NCBI GenBank assembly: GCA_047632015.1
Contig: JBLIBC010000023.1
Span: forward strand, 1-18,113
Length of the DNA: 18,113 nt
From: JBLIAZ01 sp047632015
GTDB lineage: Bacteria > Bacteroidota > Bacteroidia > Flavobacteriales_C > GCA-002722245
Direction of reading: 5' to 3'
Shown here: positions 7,110 through 12,714 of the stretch, piece by piece
How the letters are laid out: the number at the start of each line of letters is the position of its first letter
Numbering within the stretch: the first letter of the stretch is position 1
Position numbers and translations under genes: made by a program
Notes under the pieces: generated by a model
What the model saw: the letters and a program-made list of their open reading frames with translations, nothing else
What the model was told of the DNA's origin: nothing
Databases searched by the model: none

Positions 7110-7613
7110 TTATTGTTCCAAAATAGATTTCAAAATAATCATTTCATCCTCTAATTTTTCTTGACTTTCTTTTTTAGTTTGATGTCCCCATAGTTTCGCT
7201 AATGGGTTATATCCTAAATTCCAAAACTGCGTTTGCAATAACAACGTTTGTTCATTGTACTTTTTGGTGGTTAATAAAAATACACCCTTTTTGTCGTTAT
7301 CGTCGTAGTAAGTGAGCTCTACACCTCTTGCCTTATTTGCGGCTCTTAATTCTAAGCGATGTAATTCACCATCATGTCCTATAAAAATAAAATCTCCGTC
7401 TCCTTTGTCCTCAATTTTTAATCCTTTCAAATTGGGGAAATAAGACTTTATATTATCACCATTTTCCAAATATTTAAAAACACTATCCTGAGAAAGGTTA
7501 ATTACTATCTCATGCTGCAAAGCAATTTGTTGAGGGATTATTAATGATAAGCCGAAAATTGCTACAATGGCTATTACTAAAGCTCTAAGAACTCCTTTTG
7601 TGTGTTCAAACAT
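7110..7613 (-). CDS. SRPBCC/polyketide-cyclase-like protein with an N-terminal membrane anchor
   Basis: The 167-residue protein has one N-terminal hydrophobic helix (about 9-27), then a domain fitting the START/SRPBCC helix-grip fold. It opens LQHEIVINLSQDSVFKYLEN, where a strand is followed by a helix; central strands follow (GDGDFIFIG, GVELTYYDD); and it ends in a long C-terminal helix KKESQEKLEDEMIILKSILE. Such domains enclose a cavity for hydrophobic ligands. The ligand here is unknown. It is the third gene of a tight unit with the DUF493 and DUF2797 genes, starting 10 bp after the DUF2797 stop. The fold call rests on pattern recognition only. Confidence 0.6.
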   Translation of the reverse strand: MFEHTKGVLRALVIAIVAIFGLSLIIPQQIALQHEIVINLSQDSVFKYLENGDNIKSYFPNLKGLKIEDKGDGDFIFIGHDGELHRLELRAANKARGVELTYYDDNDKKGVFLLTTKKYNEQTLLLQTQFWNLGYNPLAKLWGHQTKKESQEKLEDEMIILKSILEQ

Positions 7614-7623
7614 GTTGTTATAA

Positions 7624-8451
7624 TTAAAATAAGCTCATTTGTTCTGATTGACTTTCTGACACAGACAATTCTACTTCGTATCCACTAAACTTTCTTACGT
7701 TCAACACTTTGCCTTCCTCAAAAAACAAATACTGCCCTCTTATTCCTTTAAGGGTTCCAGATATTTCAGGTGTTTTATCAAAATTACAAGAAACAACTTT
7801 TAAAGGATACTCTTTTACAGGGAAATTAATTTCAAGCACCTCCTCCCCCTCTACTATGTATTGTTTTAAATCATCAGGTACTAAATTCAAAATATCATTT
7901 TTAAATGCTGCCAAATCAAACGAAAAATTCATTTCATTTTTAAGCATTTTTCTCCAATTAGTTTTGTCGGACATGTGTGCCTTTAAAGCCACCTCTAGTT
8001 TTCCCGCTAAATACCTGTTAGGTACTTCTGCAAGAACTACTGCTTTCCATGCGCCCTGATCAATCCAACGGGACACAGTACTGACTTTTCGTGTAACACC
8101 AACCTTTGCAGCCGATGTCAATGCTAAATACACCACATGGGCCTGCACATGATTTTGTACTTCCCAATCAGGGTCTCGACCCTCTCCTTCATGTCCTCGA
8201 CATAGTTCAGGTCTGATAATGCATTCTGAATTTTCAGGAGCTTTGATGAAGCATGGATAACAAAATCCCTGACCAAAAAACTTTTTTACATTGTTTCCGC
8301 ATATCGAGCAATACTTGTTATTCGTATGCGACAAAGTAATTTCTTTTCCGATTAAATCATTCATCACTAAAGGATGTTCTTTATCAAGCAAAGTGTATTT
8401 CACTTGAGCTGGATTTTCAACCTTCATTTTTTGTAAGACAAACTTCATCAT
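7624..8451 (-). CDS. DUF2797 family protein with zinc cysteines and a GIY-YIG-like core
   Basis: 275 residues of a family without assigned function. Two CxxC pairs, CSIC at 48-51 and CYPC at 64-67, probably bind zinc. PELCRGHEGEGRD at 81-93 is a family hallmark. The core at 106-170 contains VVYLALTS, KVGVTR (116-121), RWIDQGAW (128-135), KLEVALKAHM (151-160) and TNWRKML. This order resembles GIY-YIG/T5orf172 nuclease domains (VYL, KxGxT, R, then E in LE). The extreme C-terminus QMSLF (271-275) resembles a beta-clamp-binding pentapeptide. The start ATG 8451 overlaps the stop of the DUF493 gene by 4 nt (ATGA); a second ATG at 8448 is equally possible. Function is inferred only. Confidence 0.88.
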   Translation of the reverse strand: MMKFVLQKMKVENPAQVKYTLLDKEHPLVMNDLIGKEITLSHTNNKYCSICGNNVKKFFGQGFCYPCFIKAPENSECIIRPELCRGHEGEGRDPDWEVQNHVQAHVVYLALTSAAKVGVTRKVSTVSRWIDQGAWKAVVLAEVPNRYLAGKLEVALKAHMSDKTNWRKMLKNEMNFSFDLAAFKNDILNLVPDDLKQYIVEGEEVLEINFPVKEYPLKVVSCNFDKTPEISGTLKGIRGQYLFFEEGKVLNVRKFSGYEVELSVSESQSEQMSLF

Positions 8452-8708
8452 AATGATATCATTCCTTCAATGTTCCCCAGAGATTTGTACTTGGTAATTA
8501 TATCATCCGAGCTGAACGCCATTACAACAGCACTGACACTCACATATTTTCCATTTTTTGATTTTTTCGTACTGATGTCAGCCGTTTCAAAATGTGGCAA
8601 AACCTCTCGCACCTTGTCTTTTGGAACTATGAATTTATACATGTACTTTATGGGAAAAGTACATTCTTCGTCTAGCTTTTCTTTAAATGAATCGTAATTA
8701 TCAGACAT
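8448..8708 (-). CDS. DUF493 family protein (YbeD-like)
   Basis: An 86-residue cytoplasmic protein of the DUF493/YbeD family, small ferredoxin-fold proteins resembling ACT-like allosteric domains; no biochemical role is firmly assigned. Visible family features are FKEKLDEECTFPIKYMYKFIVP (abbreviated here: about residues 8-29), SKNGKYVSVSAVVMAFSSDD near 50-69, and the ending NIEGMISL. The frame continues one codon upstream to a GTG at 8711, but ATG 8708 is preferred. It is the first gene of a three-gene unit and overlaps the DUF2797 start by 4 nt, suggesting translational coupling. A well-spaced promoter lies immediately upstream. Confidence 0.88.
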   Translation of the reverse strand: MSDNYDSFKEKLDEECTFPIKYMYKFIVPKDKVREVLPHFETADISTKKSKNGKYVSVSAVVMAFSSDDIITKYKSLGNIEGMISL

Positions 8709-8712
8709 CACG

Positions 8713-8743
8713 TAAAGTTAATGAATGAGCTCAATCTAGCAAA
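8713..8743 (-). promoter_or_regulatory. Promoter with well-spaced -33 and -7 elements for the DUF493 operon
   Basis: On the minus strand TTTG (8743-8740) is followed by exactly 19 nt and then TAACTTTA (8720-8713), close to the Bacteroidota pattern TTG-N19-TAnnTTTG with A for the last G. The -7 box ends 4 nt before the ATG at 8708, so the transcript would be leaderless or nearly so. Confidence 0.5.
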
Positions 8744-8787
8744 CAGTTGAACCAAAAGAGTACGTCGATTTAACGAATGTTTTAAGC

Positions 8788-8816
8788 AAAAAAAGCCCCG
8801 CGTATCGCGAGGCTTT
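8788..8816 (-). terminator. Rho-independent terminator of rpmB
   Basis: On the minus strand an 11-bp stem with one mismatch (8816-8806 with 8802-8792, GC-rich core CGCG) closes a 3-nt loop and is followed by seven T residues. It begins 18 bp after the rpmB stop and separates rpmB from the DUF493 operon. Confidence 0.85.
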
Positions 8817-8834
8817 CAATATTCTATGAGAGTT

Positions 8835-9068
8835 TTACAAATAACCGTTTGCTTTAGCTTCTTTCATTGCTATTTCAATTCCTTTTTTATCGATGTTTCT
8901 AATACCAGCAGCAGATACTCTTAAAGTAACGAACTTATCTTCAGATGCAACGTAGAATTTTTTGTCAAACAAATTTGGTAAAAATGTTCTTCTAGTTCTA
9001 TTTTTCGCGTGAGATACGTTGTTACCTACCATCACTTTCTTTCCTGTAATTTGACAAATCTTTGACAT
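8835..9068 (-). CDS. rpmB: 50S ribosomal protein L28
   Basis: The 77-residue protein shows the L28 pattern throughout: MSKICQITGKK at 1-11, GNNVSHAKNRTRR at 15-27, NLFDKKFYV at 32-40, and VSAAGIRNIDKKGIE at 51-65. It is part of the large ribosomal subunit. It carries a single Cys rather than the CxxC of zinc-binding forms, as other Bacteroidota L28 proteins do. In many Flavobacteria rpmB is followed directly by rpmG (L33) and a short DUF4295 gene; here a terminator follows and neither is present, so rpmB appears to be monocistronic. Confidence 0.95.
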   Translation of the reverse strand: MSKICQITGKKVMVGNNVSHAKNRTRRTFLPNLFDKKFYVASEDKFVTLRVSAAGIRNIDKKGIEIAMKEAKANGYL

Positions 9069-9097
9069 AGTAATTCTTTTAATCCTAAAATGGAGTG

Positions 9098-9128
9098 CAA
9101 ATTTGCAACTTTAAATTTGATTTTTCAA
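9098..9128 (-). promoter_or_regulatory. Candidate rpmB promoter
   Basis: On the minus strand TTG (9128-9126) is followed by 20 nt and CAAATTTG (9105-9098), which matches TAnnTTTG except for C at the first position. It lies 29 bp before the rpmB ATG. The spacing is right for a Bacteroidota promoter, but AT-rich DNA makes partial matches common. Confidence 0.4.
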
Positions 9129-9165
9129 ATGTTTTAGCGCTTTTTTAATTATTCTGCCCCAATTT

Positions 9166-9651
9166 TTAATGAGGTAATTTATCGCGGAACTTACCATAAA
9201 CCCAAGTGCCCGCTATTGCACTAAGCAAAGTAACTGATACTACTGTTGCTCCCGTGCCTATTTGTGTATACAAAGGCCCTGGGCAAGCACCTGTTAAAGC
9301 CCAACCTAACCCAAATAATAACCCTCCAATTACATGACCTTTATCAAAAACTCTATCCACGAAAATTATCTTTTCACCGTGAATAGTTTTAATGTTGTAT
9401 TTTTTTATAATAAACACTGAAATCATTCCTACAACAACAGCGCTTCCAATTACCCCATACATGTGCTCGCTTTCAAACCTGAACATCTCTTGAATCCTAT
9501 ACCAACTAATAATTTCGGCCTTTACAAATATAACTCCAAATAGCACCCCCACTACTCCATACTTGATGTATTGATACCACTTGTACTCAATCTTACTTTC
9601 ATTCACACACATGGAATCTTGTCTGCGTGCATCCACTTTATTGTTTTCCAT
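9166..9651 (-). CDS. DUF6691 / YeeE-YedE family membrane protein, C-terminal half of a split sulfur transporter
   Basis: A 161-residue inner-membrane protein with about four transmembrane segments (near 31-45, 65-83, 106-122 and 134-152). The signature GWALTGACPGP at 116-126, with Cys123, corresponds to the second sulfur-transport repeat of YeeE/YedE proteins. In the thiosulfate importer YeeE/TsuA, conserved cysteines in the pore relay the substrate. Here the two halves are separate genes: this one starts 3 bp after the stop of the partner, so they are surely co-expressed. It ends the sulfur cluster. Substrate (thiosulfate or a related sulfane) is inferred from the family. No terminator hairpin was found after it. 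Confidence 0.87.
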   Translation of the reverse strand: MENNKVDARRQDSMCVNESKIEYKWYQYIKYGVVGVLFGVIFVKAEIISWYRIQEMFRFESEHMYGVIGSAVVVGMISVFIIKKYNIKTIHGEKIIFVDRVFDKGHVIGGLLFGLGWALTGACPGPLYTQIGTGATVVSVTLLSAIAGTWVYGKFRDKLPH

Positions 9652-9654
9652 AAT

Positions 9655-10236
9655 TCACAAGCTTAATATAAAAGGTAAAATGAAATTTGTCATAATAATT
9701 CCTCCCACCATAAAACAACAGGTAGCTACTAATGATGGCCATTGTAAATTCGACAACCCCATAATGGAATGACCACTAGTACAACCTCCTGCGTAACGTG
9801 TCCCGAAACCAACCATAAATCCTCCGATAACAATCATGATAAACCCTCTTAATGTAAATAGAGCTGGCCATGAAAATAATTCAGAAGGGAGCAAGCCCGA
9901 ATGGTCATAAATATTATATGTTTCTAAAAACTTAAGCAAAGTAGGTTCAACAATCAACTCTTCAGGCAACCCTTCAGGATCGAGGTCAGGTAAAAAAAAC
10001 ACCGCTAGATATCCACCAAGTACAGCACCCAAAACAAATATTAAATTCCATGTTTCTTTTTTCCAATTGTAATTGAAAAAAGGAATTTTCGCAGGTAAAC
10101 ATGCCGCACAAATGTGTTTCATGGATGAGCTTATTCCAAATGATTTATTTCCCAATATTAATAGCGCAGGAACTGTAAGTCCTATAAGAGGACCAGCTAC
10201 ATACCAAGGCCAAGGGTTTGATAAAAATTCGATCAT
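9655..10236 (-). CDS. YeeE/YedE family sulfur transporter subunit, N-terminal half
   Basis: A 193-residue inner-membrane protein. The hallmark GFGTRYAGGCTSGH at 143-156 places Cys152 in the conserved sulfur-transport motif, followed by SIMGLSNLQWPSL and a last helix GGIIMTNFILPF. Further cysteines at 43 and 46 (CAAC) and at 173-174 (CC) could take part in persulfide relay; CAAC also resembles a redox pair. Transmembrane segments lie at about 11-29, 63-82, 127-146 and 165-192. It is paired with the DUF6691 gene 3 bp downstream. A full TAnnTTTG element before it suggests the transporter can be expressed apart from the upstream thioredoxin and rhodanese genes. Confidence 0.88.
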   Translation of the reverse strand: MIEFLSNPWPWYVAGPLIGLTVPALLILGNKSFGISSSMKHICAACLPAKIPFFNYNWKKETWNLIFVLGAVLGGYLAVFFLPDLDPEGLPEELIVEPTLLKFLETYNIYDHSGLLPSELFSWPALFTLRGFIMIVIGGFMVGFGTRYAGGCTSGHSIMGLSNLQWPSLVATCCFMVGGIIMTNFILPFILSL

Positions 10237-10255
10237 GTAAATGGTTTTATTAATA

Positions 10256-10263
10256 CAAAGGTA
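10256..10263 (-). promoter_or_regulatory. Candidate -7 promoter element for the split YeeE/YedE transporter
   Basis: The minus strand reads TACCTTTG, a full match to TAnnTTTG and identical to the element before the sigma factor gene. It lies in the 68-bp gap after the thioredoxin stop, 19 bp before the transporter ATG at 10236. No TTG is visible at the expected -33 position. Confidence 0.45.
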
Positions 10264-10304
10264 CTATCGGAAGTCATAAATATCGAAATCCCTTAATAGA
10301 GAAT

Positions 10305-10601
10305 TTATATGTATTGTCTTAAAACTTTAATAATATCTAATTTTTGTAACACTCCACTTTCTCTCCACATTTGTTTCCCTTCTTTGAAAATGATCATTGT
10401 AGGCACACCTCTCACTTGAAATTTTGTCGATAATTCAGCATTTTTATCTACATCAATTTTTATAATGCTAATGCTATCACCCAGAACCGACTTTACATCT
10501 TTCAATATAGGCGCCAATGTTTTACACGGGCCACACCAGGTTGCATGAAAATCAACCAATACAGGTTTTTTCTTGTTTATAATCTCCGAAAACGAGCTCA
10601 T
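10305..10601 (-). CDS. Thioredoxin
   Basis: A 98-residue single-domain thioredoxin with active site WCGPCK at 22-27 and the cis-proline loop GVP (Pro67). It has no signal peptide, so it acts in the cytoplasm. It starts 3 bp after the rhodanese stop, so the two are co-transcribed. Thioredoxins reduce protein disulfides and can release sulfide from rhodanese persulfides, which fits this context. It is shorter than housekeeping TrxA (about 105-109 residues) because the N-terminal strand is trimmed, suggesting a dedicated pathway version rather than the general thioredoxin. Confidence 0.93.
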   Translation of the reverse strand: MSSFSEIINKKKPVLVDFHATWCGPCKTLAPILKDVKSVLGDSISIIKIDVDKNAELSTKFQVRGVPTMIIFKEGKQMWRESGVLQKLDIIKVLRQYI

Positions 10602-10604
10602 TTA

Positions 10605-11006
10605 CTACTTCTTTTTTACAATAGCATTCACCGATTCCCAACCTCCACCATTGGTTACGTTTTTAATACCATCATTATCTAATATCTTTTTAGCTTTTGA
10701 GCTCCTACCTCCACTTTGGCAAAACACAACTATATTTCCTTTCCCTTTGAATTTTTCAATGTTGCTACTAACAGTTGCAAGGGGAATATTCACAGAACCT
10801 TCCACATGACCATTTTTATATTCTCCTGGCGTTCTCACGTCAACTAAAAAAGCATCTCCTTTAATGATATCGGATAAACTTTCTGATTTTGTTTCTTGCT
10901 GCTGACTCTTTTCAGTTTGAGAGGTGCAGGAACTAGCCAACAAGTTAAATCCTGAAATAAACATTAGCGTTATTACTCCTATTCTTACGACACGTTGCTT
11001 TGACAT
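10605..11006 (-). CDS. Rhodanese-like domain lipoprotein
   Basis: A 133-residue protein with an N-terminal signal (about 6-26) ending LASSC, a probable lipobox with Cys27; the ALSS-type spacing is not ideal but the cluster-linker pattern fits. After a Gln/Ser-rich linker (28-43) comes one rhodanese domain at about 44-133. It shows VDVRTPGEYKNGHVEG (55-70), VNIPL, and the active-site loop CQSGGRS with catalytic Cys96. Single-domain rhodaneses transfer sulfane sulfur. This one would work in the periplasm or at the outer membrane, upstream of the sulfur transporter encoded in the same cluster, while the thioredoxin is cytoplasmic. The start ATG 11006 gives the basic n-region MSKQRVVR. Confidence 0.9.
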   Translation of the reverse strand: MSKQRVVRIGVITLMFISGFNLLASSCTSQTEKSQQQETKSESLSDIIKGDAFLVDVRTPGEYKNGHVEGSVNIPLATVSSNIEKFKGKGNIVVFCQSGGRSSKAKKILDNDGIKNVTNGGGWESVNAIVKKK

Positions 11007-11043
11007 ATGATCTTTGTTATTGTTAAATTGATTTTAAATTATA

Positions 11044-11057
11044 TTTGTCCGTACAAA
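11044..11057. promoter_or_regulatory. Fnr/Crp-like palindrome upstream of the sulfur cluster
   Basis: TTTGT-CCGT-ACAAA is a perfect 5-4-5 inverted repeat, the half-site geometry of Fnr-family operators (TTGAT-N4-ATCAA). It is centred about 44 bp before the rhodanese start, in the 64-bp gap after the preceding gene. Crp/Fnr-family regulators are known companions of rhodanese/YeeE clusters, but no regulator gene is present in this window. Confidence 0.35.
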
Positions 11058-11070
11058 CAATAACGTATAC

Positions 11071-12015
11071 TTATTGCCTCACATCTGAAGGTTTGTATTT
11101 TTTCGCTTTTGGAAGAGTTTTATTCCTTAAATCCAAATTGTTTTTCATGTACCACTGCCCCTTTTTTACATACAATCCATCATAAGAGTAATCTGGAACA
11201 TAAGTAGCCTTAACTCCCACTAACTTTGGATTCATAGGTGATAAATGATCAAATACTACCATTTTCAATCCCTTGTCATACCTCAGCATCATGCTTACTT
11301 TTGCCGAATATTCAAATTCATGACGGTACTTAACTTGGTACTTGATTCCTTTAGGCTTTTTCTTACTCAAGTTTTTTTTAGTTTGCTTCACTTCGAAATT
11401 TAGAATTGGCGCTCCAAAAATGGGTTCGCCTTTTTTTGTGAACGAGATGACTTCAATAATTTTTTTTGTTGAACGCTTGTTATGACTATCCCAACCTAGA
11501 ATCAAAAAGTGTTTAGACTTCTTCTTTTTTGTAGGCACTAATTTGTAATATAAACCTCCCCGCCACTGATTCGACTCATATACCTCATCTGTTTTATGTG
11601 TCATACTAAAAATAGAGTTTTCTAACTCCACGACTTTCAACTTTTGGCGTTTTTCATTGACAAGAAACTGAGTAAATCCAAAGTAATCATACTGACCTGG
11701 TGAAATCTCAAGTGGCCACGAATAAACTCTAAAAGTGTTTTTAGGCGAAGTCAATACTGACACACTTTTCAAGGCAGAAAAGTCGTATGACAAAGATTGA
11801 AAATCATGAAGCAACTCGTTCAATGACTTTTTAAACTTTTCATTTAGTTTAATTCTTGAAGTGTCTGGGGCATTTTGGATTTCCTTGTGAAGCAGCTCTA
11901 AACTTAATACCACTGCATCAATTTCCCCATTACTCTCTTTACTCTCTTTACTCTCTTTACTAGCAACAGAAAGTGTTAGTAAAAACAACACAATAAAAAT
12001 TGCAATCTTCGGCAT
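11071..12015 (-). CDS. Secreted protein of unknown function
   Basis: A 314-residue protein with a signal peptide (about 1-19, hydrophobic IAIFIVLFLLTLSVAS). It is followed by KESKESKES, encoded by a 9-bp tandem repeat. Residues 30-75 look helical. The rest is strand-rich with recognisable blocks FRVYSWPLE (about 95-103), HFLILGWDSHN (about 168-178), MVVFDHLSPMNP (about 253-264), and YSYDGLYVKKGQWY (about 277-290). I have seen this block order in Bacteroidota secreted hypothetical proteins but know no function. There is no T9SS sorting domain and no lipobox, so it is probably periplasmic. It is very Lys-rich. It precedes the rhodanese gene by 64 bp with an operator-like site between, so it is probably not in that operon. 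Confidence 0.75.
   Translation of the reverse strand: MPKIAIFIVLFLLTLSVASKESKESKESNGEIDAVVLSLELLHKEIQNAPDTSRIKLNEKFKKSLNELLHDFQSLSYDFSALKSVSVLTSPKNTFRVYSWPLEISPGQYDYFGFTQFLVNEKRQKLKVVELENSIFSMTHKTDEVYESNQWRGGLYYKLVPTKKKKSKHFLILGWDSHNKRSTKKIIEVISFTKKGEPIFGAPILNFEVKQTKKNLSKKKPKGIKYQVKYRHEFEYSAKVSMMLRYDKGLKMVVFDHLSPMNPKLVGVKATYVPDYSYDGLYVKKGQWYMKNNLDLRNKTLPKAKKYKPSDVRQ
11932..11958. repeat. 9-bp tandem repeat, 3 copies, coding
   Basis: Three exact copies of ACTCTCTTT (+ strand) encode the SKESKESKE stretch directly after the signal peptide of the unknown secreted protein. The 9-bp unit preserves frame, so copy number can vary without breaking the gene and would only change the length of the linker after the cleavage site. 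Confidence 0.85.
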
Positions 12016-12076
12016 GAGCTAAATTATTGATGTAAAATTTAAATTGAGCAAAACGTTGACTACCTCAAATTGAAGC

Positions 12077-12100
12077 AAAAAAAAGCCCTAATTAGGACTT
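12077..12100 (-). terminator. Terminator of the small antitoxin-like gene
   Basis: On the minus strand a 7-bp stem with one G-U pair (from AAGTCCT to AGGGCTT, loop AATT) is followed by T residues. The gene's own stop codon TAG (12090-12088) lies inside the hairpin, so coding and terminator overlap. Confidence 0.7.
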
Positions 12101-12276
12101 AAACAGTTGTGTAAAATAAAACGCTTAGCAGGTAGGGGCATCCCCATGTAACTCTCTACAGCGTTTATTACATCTTCAATTTCTTCTAGTGAATTTCGAT
12201 TATAGTCCTTTTTGGTTAACCACGATTTTATCTCAGTTAAAGCTTGATCATAATCGTTTTCGTTCTTAATAGTCAT
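12088..12276 (-). CDS. Small protein resembling the N-terminal half of HigA-type antitoxins
   Basis: A 62-residue acidic helical protein. The opening MTIKNENDYDQALTEIKSWL and the following EEIEDVINAVESYMG closely resemble the start of the HigA-like family with the pattern I-x-x-x-x-D-Y-x-x-A-L-x-x-I (COG5499). In those proteins this segment precedes an XRE helix-turn-helix, which is absent here: the gene ends within a terminator hairpin. It has a full TAnnTTTG element 24 bp upstream, so it looks like an intact small gene, not debris. No HigB-like toxin gene adjoins it. It could be a relic, an accessory domain, or an unrelated conserved small protein; the family link is by eye. Confidence 0.6.
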   Translation of the reverse strand: MTIKNENDYDQALTEIKSWLTKKDYNRNSLEEIEDVINAVESYMGMPLPAKRFILHNCLSPN

Positions 12277-12299
12277 ATCAGTAAAAGTACTATTTAATA

Positions 12300-12307
12300 C
12301 AAAGTTA
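12300..12307 (-). promoter_or_regulatory. Candidate -7 promoter element for the small antitoxin-like gene
   Basis: The minus strand reads TAACTTTG, a full match to TAnnTTTG, ending 23 bp before the ATG at 12276. It predicts a short leader of about 20 nt. A -33 TTG is not clear. Confidence 0.4.
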
Positions 12308-12390
12308 AACTTTTTTATACACTCCTGTGTTTTCGCATCACATTTTATTAACGTGTAAAAGTGAATTATCTTATTTCATTTATTATAACG

Positions 12391-12423
12391 ATGAAAAACG
12401 GCAAGGTTGCCTTTTCGTGTTGA
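12391..12423 (+). other. Possible 10-codon leader ORF containing a hairpin
   Basis: In the gap before the small membrane-protein gene, ATG to TGA encodes MKNGKVAFSC. The same stretch contains GGCA-AGGT-TGCC (12400-12411) followed by TTTT, a small terminator-like hairpin. It might be an attenuator or a chance match; no amino-acid bias suggests a regulated leader peptide. The rest of 12277-12444 shows nothing else I can name. Confidence 0.2.
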
Positions 12424-12513
12424 AATCATTTTTAATGTAAAAAAATGCAAAACCAATGCCAACAATTATTAAAAACCTGCTTCTACTGGTTAAATTTCTT
12501 GCTATTTTTGGGC

Positions 12514-12705
12514 ATGTTTACAAAAGGTAGAATCATTTTTGCGCTGTTTTTCGTAGTCGTTTTTATTGTAGGATTAATATGGTCTTACCGAAAAGATATA
12601 AAAGAAAGAGCTGAAGTATTTAAGGGAAGTGGTAAAACTACTTTTGTGATTATCCTCTTTTTATTAGGCTGTTTAGGCGTAATCCAGCTATTCAAGTTGT
12701 TTTGA
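12514..12705 (+). CDS. Small conserved membrane protein with two transmembrane helices
   Basis: From the ATG at 12514 the protein has 63 residues: MFTKGRIIFALFF begins a first helix (about 5-24), then a basic loop SYRKDIKERAEVFKGSGK, then a second helix (about 43-60) ending FKLF. The motif KGRI-hydrophobic-W-S-Y-R-K-D is one I associate with small Bacteroidota membrane proteins of unknown role. The frame is open to another ATG at 12445, which would add a further hydrophobic stretch (FYWLNFLLFLG); I prefer 12514 because that is where the recognisable part starts. It converges on the T9SS protein gene with 9 bp between stops and no terminator hairpin. Confidence 0.65.
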   Translation: MFTKGRIIFALFFVVVFIVGLIWSYRKDIKERAEVFKGSGKTTFVIILFLLGCLGVIQLFKLF

Positions 12706-12714
12706 CACGTGTGT

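Noticed and set aside
12705..12712. ACACGTGT palindrome between converging genes, considered as a terminator
   Set aside because: Arms of 4 bp with no loop and no U-tract cannot form a stable terminator hairpin.
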